Below are positions 32,812-44,178 of a stretch of 64,000 nt of DNA, piece after piece. The position numbers were made by a program, and so were the translations under genes. Source of the stretch: Coptis chinensis. Its lineage: Eukaryota; Streptophyta; Magnoliopsida; Ranunculales; Ranunculaceae. The stretch spans positions 4,278,001 to 4,342,000 of the forward strand of contig CM027382.1 of assembly GCA_015680905.1 (NCBI GenBank), read 5' to 3'. The notes beneath the pieces were generated by a model. It did not search any database and was not told the DNA's origin. It saw only the letters and a list, made by a program, of their open reading frames with translations. Position 1 is the stretch's first letter; each line of letters begins with the position of its first letter.

Positions 32812-35800
32812 TCAGGTAGTTCCAGGAGTGGTATCATCTGTTACTATCTCCTCCACAGGATTTTGATCGGCCCATACAGATGCATCCAGATATCCAAGCT
32901 CAAAAAGTCTGTCAAGAACATGATCTTCTGCTGGCTCCAATGCCCAGTTGAAAAGCTGGAACCATTAGACATTTCTTAGTTATCAAGATCACAGAAATGG
33001 GACTAGTGTTTGAAGGCAAATAAGATTTACCTCTCGTGCGCTAGCTCTGTTCTCGGGGTTGCAATCTGGACTGATACCAATACCTTCTAATCCCAATCGT
33101 TCCGCCGGAAAAGCACAAACTCGGACCTACATACGATATATATATAAGTCATCAAAAAACATCGTTTAAATAACACAATTATCTGATACAAAATCACCAA
33201 TAAGCATGCAAAGTAAATCTGTTGTGTATGTTCAAGCTCATTACGACAGTGTCTATGCCACCAATGCTCTATTTAATTATTAATTTGGTACTCATATGTT
33301 ACATGTCGAGGGTAAACAAGCCTTCAGCATTCACATCAACAGAAAAGAGAAATTGACGTGCTCTAGTCATTTAGGTGGAACTGTGCAAGCTTAAATGTGA
33401 GCAGTCTTTAGCAAGACAGATGACTAAATAATGTTGCATGAAAAAACACTCAAATCATACCGTTTTAGAGGCAGATGTTGGTGGCATAAACAATGTCACA
33501 CCTCCATCAATGCAAACTCGATTGCGGAAGAGTGTTGCAGGCCTTGGTGCAAGATACCTAAACAGGAAGTTTTAGCTAACAACATTTGATACAGGTATTG
33601 CAATTAAGTAAGCAATACATGCTCAAAGATGAAGGAAATACAATATACCCCGGGATGAAGGATGACGTGAAAACTGCATTTATTAGATCTTCCTTGGAAT
33701 CAAACTGATCGACAAGCAACCCCCTAGGCCTCCAAAGGATCTGGGTTACAGCAACTACAGGACAAGCGACACTATCAAAGATCCGGGTTATACAAACAAG
33801 GGTAATAACATTGAGATGAAGGGAAATCAACCAAAAACTGATGTAGAACATGAGTTCGTTTCTTTCAAGGTTCGGTGGTCAAGCCCTTGGGCCGTGAGCC
33901 CACTAGTTTAGTTGTTGCTTTATTATTATTAATATAAATAAGGGCTTATGGTTAGGGTTTCAGGGAGTTGTTTTAGTAGTGTTTATGTGTGTTATAAATT
34001 ATTGAGTGATTATCAATAAAAGTGAGACTTTTAGGGTTTTACAAAGTGTAAACTTCGATTAAGTGTTGCTTCTGCCACTTCAATCTACATTATTTGCAAA
34101 TAATGTAGATTGAAAGAAACGAACTCATGGGCTTAACCACCGAACCTTGAAAGAAACGAACTCATGTTCTACATCATTCTCCCCAGTTTGAAAAGAACTC
34201 GTCTCGAGTTTGTATACGCAATTGACTGATGAAATTCACTGTAGCTGATGCCCATCAAAAACATTGTATTATCTAAACTTCTCATTAAAGATTGTTAGAT
34301 CAGAATTCTCTAATTACAATCAGTTTTTCTGCCAAATCTTTGCTAGACATTATTATCATGTTGATCTTGAAGTCTTTCTACCCCTTTCACCAATGGCAAT
34401 TATTGATTGGCAAAAACCTCTTAGTGGAGAAGGGAATGATGAAGAATATGGGTTATTTTGTTGCAAAACTTACGTATTATACAGAAACAGACTATAGCTG
34501 TGTGTTCCGTCCATATGTTCACGAAACAAAGGTTGACGTGATTTTGAAATATGGGCAGGGAACTTGGCCCCAATTTCCAAGAATTCAAGATAATGGGAAA
34601 TTTCCCCAACAAATAATCATTGTTTTAATCGCAAGTGCCGAGAAGCACTCAGTGTGAACTCATTGCTAGTATAGCATAATCTCATTCTTATAAAATGGTT
34701 TCCTCACGTAACCATACCGGTTTGAATCACAGCTAGTCATCAAACCTCTTACAAAGTCTCCCCTCCCTCCCAGAAGTTACACAGGCAAATGCATATTCTT
34801 TTCAACTTTCAAGACCCAATATTTTCTCAAATCTTGTTTTTTATAAGTTAAAGTGTAAGAACCTATGGAACAGACCCTGCTCAAAGTCTCAGTGACACTT
34901 GACAAACAACAACATTTGACCAATAGAATGAAGACGAATAACAGGTCAAGTACAATTGAAGGATATTTAAGTTCTCTCCCTCTAAGAAGACAGTTACCAA
35001 TTAAACATCAAAAAGATACCTTATGTTTGTTCAACAGTTATAAAGAAAAAACATGCTTACCACGAACTCTTCCATTGGACCTAGTATGAACATCATCAGG
35101 GAGGAACTTCACAAGAAGTTCTCTTAGAACAGCCTGCAAATGGACATTAAATATAAGAACCCCTCTTTTGAAACAAGCAAAATTAGACTCCATAATTCAC
35201 AAAGTATAAATGGTCATATGCAAGAATTAAAAAGAAAAATGGGTTATATTATAGATTCTGTAATTAGATACCCCATATATCTTTTTGAACAAATTCTCCT
35301 TTTCCAAAGGAATTAATATGTACAACTGAAAAGTTGTAACTTTCAAGTAATTAGTGTTGAATTAGACTGATCGAATGTCTTTTAATAAAACACAACACAA
35401 TCTGTTCAAACATTCAGGTTTTACTAGCCTCACAAAACCAAACATTAAAAGGAACCATTTTAGCAATTATAAGCAAACAACAACAGATCAGTTATGACTG
35501 GTCAAAGAAATGGTACTGCGTGGACAAATCTTAGTTTATCTGGTAATTTCAAAGTAATATTCATCAAACATCTCAGTATAAGAAAAATCAGGTAAATATG
35601 CATCAAATGCACTGTTAGGGTGCTAACACAAATAATGTACCCGAGGGATCTTGGGTACACAATTTCAAGAATAAAAATAAGTCTAGTTTTAGATATGCAT
35701 TAATACCAGGGCAGACCATATTCGATAGGAAAAATCAAGATTTTAAGAAATCAATAATCTAGTATTATATATACCCCAAGGCGAAATGCAGTCCCTCTAA

Positions 35801-37354
35801 GCCGACAGTCTTCAGCGAGAACTTTGGTAGCTTCAAGGGCCTCTTTCATGCTGCTTCCAGAGGCAATAACGGCACAGACAATGGCACCTGCTGATGATCC
35901 AGCTAATGGTGTAGTGTCCTACATAGTGGAGAAGAAACTAATTAAACTTGCAGTGGTAGAACACTTAACCACTTACGACTTTTTGGTAATCAGCATCTCA
36001 TTCGCTAATGAAAAACGGTAATAAACACAAAATAAAAAGAATTGTTGGCAGCAACAAAAAGCCCCAAAAATTCCTTTGTAAGACAGAGTAAATCACAAAA
36101 GCCACCCTTGGAGGTTGGGATAGTTAGTGCAGGAAAAAAAGGTTTGAACATTTAAACAATGTCAGAATGAAAGAAATAAGATCTAAAGAAATCTTATAAT
36201 GTTATTTCATACTCCTTGACTTTAACAAAGATCACCTTCTAGTTTTGATTTTTCAATAGTACTTCAAACATGTCCAGCTATCCACTTATGAGTTATGACT
36301 TATCAAGCCATTTTTCTTTCTCTTGGTTAATCAAATTTCTATTTTCAATTCAATTTTTTTTTGTTGTTGTTTATTTTGTCCTAATTAGCCTCACTCCTAC
36401 TCTTCGTCTTTTGCTAGATTACTGCCCATCCCCAGCTTACAAAGAGAACAACAACAAACCTCCAACGTAAATAATCACATCACAATGTCCATATCCAGAG
36501 TAAAATATATACCCCGAGACACGAGTGCCCCCTCCAAGATCACTCATATACTTTTCTCATTCTTACACAAACCATCACACCAAAACCTAAAGCCACTATC
36601 AAACTTGCACATTTAAAGATTTTAACATACCACCATGCCGCATACTACAAAGTCCCTTGACTGGCATTCAAGCGCCCCCAACTATGCAACACATTCTGGC
36701 AAAACCAAATGTAGGGCAAGACGACTTGAAACCTCGCCCGGGTTCTATTACCAAAAATGGTACAAACCAATATAAGGGCTAACCAATTTTCCACAAATCC
36801 AAAACCATATTATGAAACACTGTATGACTTATATCGAAATTCTATCAAAGTATACTAATAAACCATAATATAAAATTTTGGTTTACCTTGATATACCCCT
36901 TTTCTATAAGTAAATGAGCAACACCAAGATGATAAGGAAACAAAAGGCCAGCAGCAGAAAAACTAAACCCAGGACTAGTAACTTTCTTCCTCGCTTTCTC
37001 CGCCTCCCTATCTTTCAACCCTTGTTCCCAAACAACTTCATTCTCATCCAAAATTGTCGCAAACCCAACCTTCTTCCTCGAAAAAACATCCTCTTTCTCA
37101 AAATTATTCTCAATCTCACTAAACATAGTAATAGGCACTTCTCTAGAATTCCTCCTCCTTATAATCCTAGAAGCAATTCCAAGAAACAATTCACCAGTTG
37201 CCACTGCAAATGACTTTTTGTCGGATGGGGCACTGTTTTCTTGTGAATTTGAAGAAAATTTAATGGTCGGGGTTCTTGAATTCATGTTTGAGGAGGTTGG
37301 GTTTGGTTTTAAAAGGGAATTGAGTTTTGAGGAAATGGAATTTAGAGAAGCCAT
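32812..37354 (-). CDS. Patatin-like phospholipase / acyl hydrolase (At1g33270-like)
   Basis: Seven exons on the minus strand: 37354-36887, 35918-35775, 35133-35061, 33754-33649, 33557-33461, 33126-33031, 32955-32812. All junctions are GT-AG, and the product is 375 residues. The start is the ATG at 37354 (MASLNSISSK); in-frame codons upstream are 5' UTR. The N-terminal ~80 residues are Ser/Asn/Lys-rich and could be an organelle-targeting sequence. The patatin fold begins at PGFSFSAAGLLFPYHLGVA; the lipase motif GSSAG places the nucleophile at Ser165, and the dyad Asp is in DGG (about Asp281). It should hydrolyse acyl esters of membrane or storage lipids by a Ser-Asp dyad. From memory it belongs with Arabidopsis At1g33270 rather than storage patatins. 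Intron 3 contains a long palindrome. Divergent from EMG1 copy A. Confidence 0.92.
33840..34175. repeat. 47-bp inverted repeat with nested 36-bp palindrome in the phospholipase third intron
   Basis: Arms 33840-33886 and 34129-34175 are complementary at 46 of 47 positions. Between them lies LTR-like sequence ('gtgattatcaataaaagtg') and a perfect 36-bp palindrome (34079-34114, centre ttg|caa). 'gaaagaaacgaactcatg' also occurs twice in direct orientation on the right side. The structure looks like an insertion followed by local inversion or template switching. Confidence 0.8.
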
Positions 37355-38996
37355 TAATGGTGTGGAGAAGAGAATGTGTTTTTCTCTCTCTCGCCAAACA
37401 GACCCTTGTTCGAAATATTTTATTATTTTTTTCATTACGGAAATACAAAAGAAAAAAATGAAAATGTTCATTAGTTTTAAATGCCCCGGACAATAAATGC
37501 TCGGCATTTTTTTTTTTTTTTGCTTGGTCCTAGTTTCTTCACTTTCTTGGTTTAGGTTCACTGTCTATTTATAGTTATTAGGAGTCTTTTTTTCATTTTT
37601 TTTTTTTTTGTATTAGTTTATTAGAGTGGTAAAACCTAAGAATAGACAGCACTAGGGAAAGTTGAAACCTAAGAATAGAGACAGATTTAAACGAGGAAGG
37701 AGCATATTCTTCTTGGTTTTAACAACCTTTTTCTTAACCTTACTTTGTATCTAATCTAATTATAGAATTCTTGGTTTTCACGATTTGGAGTTTCTTTTTG
37801 CACAAGATTTGCAAAAGAATTTTTTTTCTTCCTGATGCTTTGGCGTCTACCATATTTGCCCCTGATAAAAAACACCACTTTGAAAAAAAAAGCACCACGC
37901 AGATGTAATTTAGCATAAGGGGAGAAGCCGAGAGAGTGATTAAGCCCAAGATATATGCTCGGGCTCTTAAGTAGAAGTGTAGAACTTAATTAAAAAAAAG
38001 GCCCAGTTTAGTACAGACTTGGAAGTTGGAACAACCCTTGAAACCACCCCTCGGAGTCTGCCGTTCAAGTATATCTCTCTCTTTGCCGTTCAACGTAGCA
38101 CTGAACTTATTCTTGTGTGGTAATCTGTTCATATTAATTTTTTGCATGTGGAAGTTTCTTTTGTCCATATTCATCTATCTTATTCAATGTTGTTTCTCTG
38201 CTTTTTCACAAGGCCAAAAAATTTCTAGACTTAGTTTACTAATACACCGTAGGCTGTCCAAAGTGTCCAGTGTTAGTTAAGAATTTTTAGATCATATTGC
38301 CAGTATTGCCTCTTCGCCATTATAAAAGTTGAACATGTAGATTTTTTTTATTATGACTTTAATTTCATCTCAGGCCGGGAACCTAAATTACTGTCTCCTA
38401 CCTAATGACATCTCAGGAAGTTCAGTTCCTCTTAATGCTAATTAACTCCTCACTGCCTATTTGTTTAGTAATCCACCAAATGCCTCTTTTATGTGCATTT
38501 TGTCCGTTTGTAAGTTGGTTGAACTCTTGGTATTTTTTGGATTGACATTTTACAATGCATTCTCACTTGATCCAAGACTAGAATATTCGGAGAACTCTTC
38601 CGACCAGACAAAAAATCTGTAATTATCGGCAAAGTTGTTTCTTTTTTTTCTTCAAATCCAAAAAATTACGTTTACTTTATACATAGGTCTCGACGCATTG
38701 GATAAAAAAGGGATGGGATTCCTATTTTTCGAGTAAATGGTTCAAATAATTTTATCGATATGAGTGTTCTATATCGGATAATCTTCAGTTTTGTTCATCT
38801 AGAGAATTGTTTCATGTTAAGTTACTTAAAAAAGGAACAGAGGGAAGTTGGAGCATACCAGGGAACCAAAAACTGTAAGTTGTTGCTGAGAAGTGGACTA
38901 AAGTAGTGTTGTTGTTCGTACCAAATACTCTTCCTAGCTCATTAAAAGCATTAAGAAGACAGAAAGCGAGTAGACAGTAGCAAAGTAGAAGAAGAA
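37355..38996. promoter_or_regulatory. Divergent intergenic region between the phospholipase gene and EMG1 copy A
   Basis: Must contain both promoters, since the flanking genes point outward. It shows T-rich runs at about 37508 and 37598, and CT-rich sequence near 38071-38090 that may be a leader. No TATA box is certain. Open frames here have no recognisable similarity. Confidence 0.45.
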
Positions 38997-40382
38997 ATGC
39001 GAGAGAATGAGACATCAATACCAAAGGAGGATGAAATAAAAATCAAAGAAGTTGCAAATGAACTTCCTAAGATGCCGATGGTTCCTACAAGTCATTGTAA
39101 AAAACCTGGGGTCATCTTTGTTTTCGAGAAGGCGTCTTTAGTACCAGCTTTTGTTGATAAGGTAACAATTGCCATTTTTTATTCCTTTGCTCGAGTGTGT
39201 TATTAGTTTTTTTTTAAAGGGTTTTGATCTGTCATATTATCGGACTTTGTGTAATGCTTGTCTTTTGTAATTTTCATTTTGCGTAACTTGTTATTTTCCA
39301 TTATCATTGTCTCAGAAGTACCAGCTTTTGAACTCAGATGACCATGCCAATTTTTTGCGAAGAAAGAAAATGGATCCTTATAAATACAGACCTGACATTA
39401 TATTTTACGTGAGTGAATTTGCTTTGAAATGCTTTGTGGTATATTCTTCGTTTATAAGTTTGTGATTATTAACCTTTACTTGTGAACTCTGATCTTGGCA
39501 TGTTGGTTCTGTTTGATTACATGACATTTTAAGTCTCTCCTGGAAATAATGGATAGCACGCTTTATAAGACCGGTAGGGTAGAAGCCATCTATGTCAAAA
39601 CCGAGGAAGGAGAACTTATTAAGATTGAGCCCAACACTCGCATTCCGGACTTACAGGGCAGTTTTTGTTCTATGATGTGTAAGTCGATGGCCGCTTTCAG
39701 CACTTTATAACTCTTGTATAGTTTATCATGTTTTCACATATTTAAGTTTTCATTTTCACAATAATGTTTGCAGTGGAACTACTTCAAAAGTTCAGTATCA
39801 AAGCCAAGGGCTCGCGTGAGACACTTTTGCGCTTGGTCAAGAACCCTGTATCGCAGTACTTACCTGCCAACTATCTCAAAATAGGTGAGCATTGTTTATG
39901 AAGTTGTAGCAGTTCTTTCAATATCAAGTGTGTCTCATAGAAGAATGCTGACTGTTTCAGGGTTCTCCTTTAGCTCAAACAAGGTGGTTGATTTGGACGA
40001 ATACGTTGGTGCCGTTAATGATGATGTCAACCTAGTTTTTGTGGTATGTTTACCCTGAATGTCATATATGATTAATCTAGACTAGGTTGTTTATGTTTGA
40101 ATAACAAAAGGAATTTTTTGATAACTAACTTGCTTCTAAACGTCACATGTGGACTCAGGTTGGAGCAATGGCGCATGGTAAAATTGATTGCGACTATGCA
40201 GATGATATTATATCAGGTAAGATTATTATATGAAATCTAATGTATTAACAGACCTAGGGATCCTTCTTTAACTTTCTTTTTTTCCCCTTCTTTCTCTTGC
40301 AGTTGCTAATTTTCCTTTGAGTGCTGCAATTTGTACACAAAAGATATGCTTCGCAGTGGAGAACAAATGGAAACTGAAGTGA
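38997..40382 (+). CDS. EMG1: EMG1/NEP1 18S rRNA pseudouridine methyltransferase, copy A (RNA-contact motif degenerate)
   Basis: Seven exons: 38997-39161, 39316-39408, 39534-39678, 39774-39884, 39961-40043, 40159-40216, 40303-40382; 244 residues. EMG1/NEP1 is a homodimeric SPOUT enzyme that N1-methylates a pseudouridine of 18S rRNA and acts in the nucleolar small-subunit processome. Family motifs kept: LLNSDDHANFLRRK, KNPVSQYLP, the SAM-knot motif VGAMAHGK (residues 200-207) and NFPLSAA (about 221-227). The normally conserved RIPRTxxRFxGLM reads RIPDLQGSFCSMM (residues 122-134), removing two basic positions of the rRNA-contact motif. The C-terminal 'ARICEALE' is also altered (QKICFAVE). The N-terminal extension is short and not strongly basic. 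Intron positions match copy B (44179-45877). Tail-to-tail with the small gene at 42522. Confidence 0.92.
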
Positions 40383-42521
40383 TTAGTAGCATTTATACAT
40401 TTGGCTGATATCAGGAAGACCTAATCTAGCACCAAAGTGGCAAGTGTATCATAGAGTTCAAAATTAGATGAGGAAAAATTTATGCGTTTACAGCATGGAT
40501 ATTTAATGGAATTTGTTACAGATAATTTGAATGATGTACCAAAAATGACTAGTAAACAGAAGTTACATGATTGTTCGAATTCTTTTAATTTTCTATCAGC
40601 TAAATGATTATGCTGGATTTCTATGGTGTTCACCTACTAAGGTACATCATATATGTGTTGTAGGGTCATTCTCTTCTTCTCCTTTTGATAATCATTCAGA
40701 TGAAGCAGTCTCAGGCAAAGTGCCTAGATAACGCAATAAGCGCTTGACTGATGTTTCACTGCGAAGAAAATAAAATATGATGCAGATATTTATCTCTGTT
40801 ATAATCATTTCTAGTATGAAGGAACAGTTTCTTTTGCCAAATTCATGTTAGAAAAGCGGTTCTAAGGCTCTGGTTCTGTCATGGTAGTTTTTTCATTGCT
40901 GATAAATTCACTGGAAAGTTTTTTCATCTCATTTTCAACACCCCGTAACAGACCAACTTATTTTTGAATTAAAGAGTTCTCGTATCGGGATCCAAGAAAT
41001 GGAAAACAGGTATTACTGTCTCACCTCTCTTTTGCAAAGTTTCAAGTACTTAAATTTCAATCTTGTCTTTGTTAGTCAAGACATGATTATTTAACAGTTA
41101 ACACTTAACACCCTTCCCCCTCCTGAGCAACTAAAGCAGAGTAAGCGTTTCTCCATGCACGAAGTTACTTGGAATTGAGTATACACTAAACTGCCATTCC
41201 AAACATTGCTGAGTTTTACCTGCACTTGGATATTTTTTGGGAAGATATTTGAAGATAGAAACACCTACCCACAACTTGAAACATCCCCATTTTAGTACAA
41301 CTTTACACTGAAAATTCTACACAACGAATCAATCAAAGTTTGGATCTAGTCCAACTTTGGCTATATGGTTAAACAGGAGTCGAATAGCAGCGCCTCAATA
41401 ATTGTTAGGTGTTAACACTTCATTTTATCTTAATTTGTTTCCTTTGTCAAGCATCCTTCAACTCATTGTTTAGTGCATATAGCTCAGACTCGTCAGTAAT
41501 AGGAAAAGCTAGAGTCCGGTTGACATACGGCAGATAACGAAACATTTGATGCGCAGCAGTTATTTAAATCACTACGGTTCAAAATTCACAGGCGCACAAA
41601 CACATAACAACCTGTTTCATTGTCCTGAAAAGATCATAACAAATTCAAACTGATTTTCTAAAAACTAATAAAAGAGTCCTCAGTTAAAATGTCTCTCTTC
41701 TCCAAATCTTGGCAAATGTGTCCCATCACACATGAATGCTTGAATCAACAATTAATAACTGCATCAGCCAAGAGAAAAAGGATTAGTATTGAATTCAACA
41801 TTTTCACATAAGACCAAGCTGAAGTGCGAAAAAGAAAAGTGAATAGTACCTATATATCTTTTACAGTTTTAATCTAGACATTTCTATATAAGGTGCCTCA
41901 TGCAGGTCAAATGTACCCGTCAAATATGATTCATGCCCAAATCCTGCACTGCCTTGAGGTTCTCTAATCAACATCCACACAAGCTCTACACTGAAATTTA
42001 ATGTTTATGAGATTTGTGACCATATCTCTTCATTATTGGTTTCATTCTAAGATGATAATCTTCTATTTGTAAATATCAATGGTCTATATGCATCATATCA
42101 AGGAATCAGCCCAAATAAAACCTCCAACCCTAGGTAAAAACCGAATAAAACTTATTCGGCAAGCCAAATGGTGAGTGATTGCCAACAGACAGTTTAGAAT
42201 GTCACCATAACCTAGTTCGCTAGGTGACCGTTATTATAAATTATAACACGCACATATTAGGATTACATCTCACTCATTTTGCGTTAACAGTAACATGTTA
42301 GGTTTAATCCAAGCAACCTATTGTACATTACCCCGGAATGCGTCTCTCTATCCCACAGTGGAGGTTTCAACTTCAAATGAAAAATGTTACAATCCTTACA
42401 CCATTCAGACCAAATTGATATAAACATATTCATCTAAGTAAACTAAATTGTTTGTAGAAACTCCCCAAGCATTTATTTAAACTATACAAATAACAAAAGT
42501 ATACAATGCTCACCTAATTCA
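40383..42521. other. Intergenic between convergent genes
   Basis: 3' flanks of EMG1 copy A (plus) and the mitochondrial-type gene (minus). AT-rich, no frames of note, no repeat that I recognise. Confidence 0.4.
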
Positions 42522-42962
42522 TTACTCATCCAGCTGAGCAAGTTCAGCTTTCAATTGCTCAATCTTCAAACCCATAGCTCTCTGCACCACTCCTTTTTCC
42601 TTCTCCGACAGTTTCTCCAACAACCCATTAAACAAATCCAACACCTCTTTCACTGCACTTCGAGCCATTTCCGACTCTTCATCGAAATAAACAGTCTCTT
42701 TGGACTCCATAGCTGACTCTATCTCTTCTCTAGCTTCTGCAAATTTCAAATTAATTTCATCTATTTCTTTACTATGATCAGGTTCACCACTAAATTTACG
42801 GAAACTTTGGAAGTGGGGTTTTGGAATTGAGGTGAATGAGTGGTAATTTGTGAAAGTGAATTTTTGTGATGGGATTGAATTGGAAATGGATTTTTTTGAG
42901 AGGAATGAAGAAATCGGTATTGCAGATTGACGTAGTCTTTGTCTCAAAATTGAGAATTGCAT
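42522..42962 (-). CDS. Small mitochondrial-type protein with conserved C-terminal helical domain
   Basis: Single-exon frame of 146 residues from the ATG at 42962. The first ~58 residues contain no Asp or Glu and are rich in Arg, Lys, Ser and Phe (MQFSILRQRLRQS start), a typical mitochondrial presequence. The remainder is acidic and helical: INLKFAEAREEIESAMESKE, then SAVKEVLDLFNGLLEKL and LKIEQLKAELAQLDE, suitable for a coiled coil. I recall plant-wide homologues annotated only as uncharacterised or 'embryogenesis-like' proteins; function unknown. It lies on the minus strand between the two EMG1 copies and shares no similarity with them. Confidence 0.75.
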   Translation of the reverse strand: MQFSILRQRLRQSAIPISSFLSKKSISNSIPSQKFTFTNYHSFTSIPKPHFQSFRKFSGEPDHSKEIDEINLKFAEAREEIESAMESKETVYFDEESEMARSAVKEVLDLFNGLLEKLSEKEKGVVQRAMGLKIEQLKAELAQLDE

Positions 42963-43170
42963 GATTGAAAAATTGATGGGTTTTGATTTTGGTTTTTTAA
43001 GCCAAAGGGTTTAAGCAAGCAAGAGTTCAAAATCTCAATGAAACATGTCGATATTTATATCGCAAATTCCAGTCCTTTCGAGAAAATCGGTATTGTGAAA
43101 TCTTACGAAATTTAGGTAGTTTGTATTACTTTGGAGTTTGGACTATAATGACCACTCGATCCAAGCTAAT

Positions 43171-44077
43171 AGCATCTATAGGGGTAGTATCACATGTCAA
43201 AATCTTCAAATTCAAAAAATTTTTTTGAATTTTCCAGAATTCCAATTCTAGGTGGTAGTATATTCAGTTGCATCACCTGTCTGTTCACAAATTTGGCAAT
43301 TTGACTTTGACCAACATCACGGGCCACACGCTACTACTAATGTCCCGCGAGTTTTTTTTTTTACTTTTTCAATTTGGTGCGACAGTGGGAATGTCGGGTG
43401 ATTTTTTTTTTTAACTTGGGAGCGACAGTGGTAATGTCACGCGACAATAGTACTGACGCGCATCAATACCAATGGCGTGAGTGGTAGGGTCTACAATCGC
43501 ATTTGTAGTCGATATTTGCGACCACTTAAAGTTAGTCAAAATTTGCGACCAGTTTCAACAAATTTCTTTTTCAAATGTGAAGAGTATACTACCACCGCCT
43601 AGAGATGCTCTTCAAATTTGAAGGAAAAATTTGGAGAATTTAGTCGCAAATTTCGACCAACTTTAGGTGGTCACAAATTCCATTAGCAAAAAACAACCCA
43701 CGCTACATTACCACTGTCGCGTGACAGTTGGAGTGTTGTATGTACAATTCCAAAACAACCCACGCGAAATTAGGAGTGTCGCGCAACCATTCCAAAAGTA
43801 AAAAAAAAAACCACACGACATTAGTAATGGCGTGCGACAGTACCACTGGCGCGTGGTGCTGGTCAAAGTCAAAAAAAAAATTGGGGCGACATTTGCAATG
43901 GCGCACGACATTACCAATGTCGTTCTGCATCTGCATCCAAATTGTGCGAACAAGAATGTGAACAAACAGGTGATGCGACCGAATTTGAGGCCACCTAGAG
44001 ATGGAATTCCGAGAAATTTCAAAGTTTTTCTTCAAATTTGAAGAATTTGACAGGTTATAATATCACCTAGATATGCT
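43171..44077. mobile_element. Nested foldback/TIR element with long inverted repeats
   Basis: The outer ends are inverted over roughly 130 bp: left 'agcatctatagg...' to 'gcatcacctgt', right matching 'gagcatatctagg...' to 'gcatcacctgt' on the reverse strand. A second inverted pair lies inside (43514-43678, 'tttgcgaccac' against 'gtggtcacaaa'), with its own 'ctagagatgctc' end at the centre. This looks like a related element inserted in the first. The interior is filled with degenerate 'gcgacattagtaatggcg' phrases that create several spurious frames on both strands. No transposase. Confidence 0.75.
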
Positions 44078-44178
44078 CTAAGATTTGAATTATCTGGAAT
44101 GCAAAAGTAGAAGTGGGCAATTTGATGGCAACCGAAAATTTAACAATTCAGATTTATATGTAAAACATAGTTGTATAT

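Noticed and set aside
37355..37561. 69-residue N-terminal extension of the phospholipase
   Set aside because: The in-frame extension is low-complexity leader sequence; the ATG at 37354 gives a normal targeting-type N-terminus.
43703..44041. Overlapping frames of 69-110 codons on both strands
   Set aside because: All derive from degenerate 'gcgacattagtaatgg' repeats in the foldback element.
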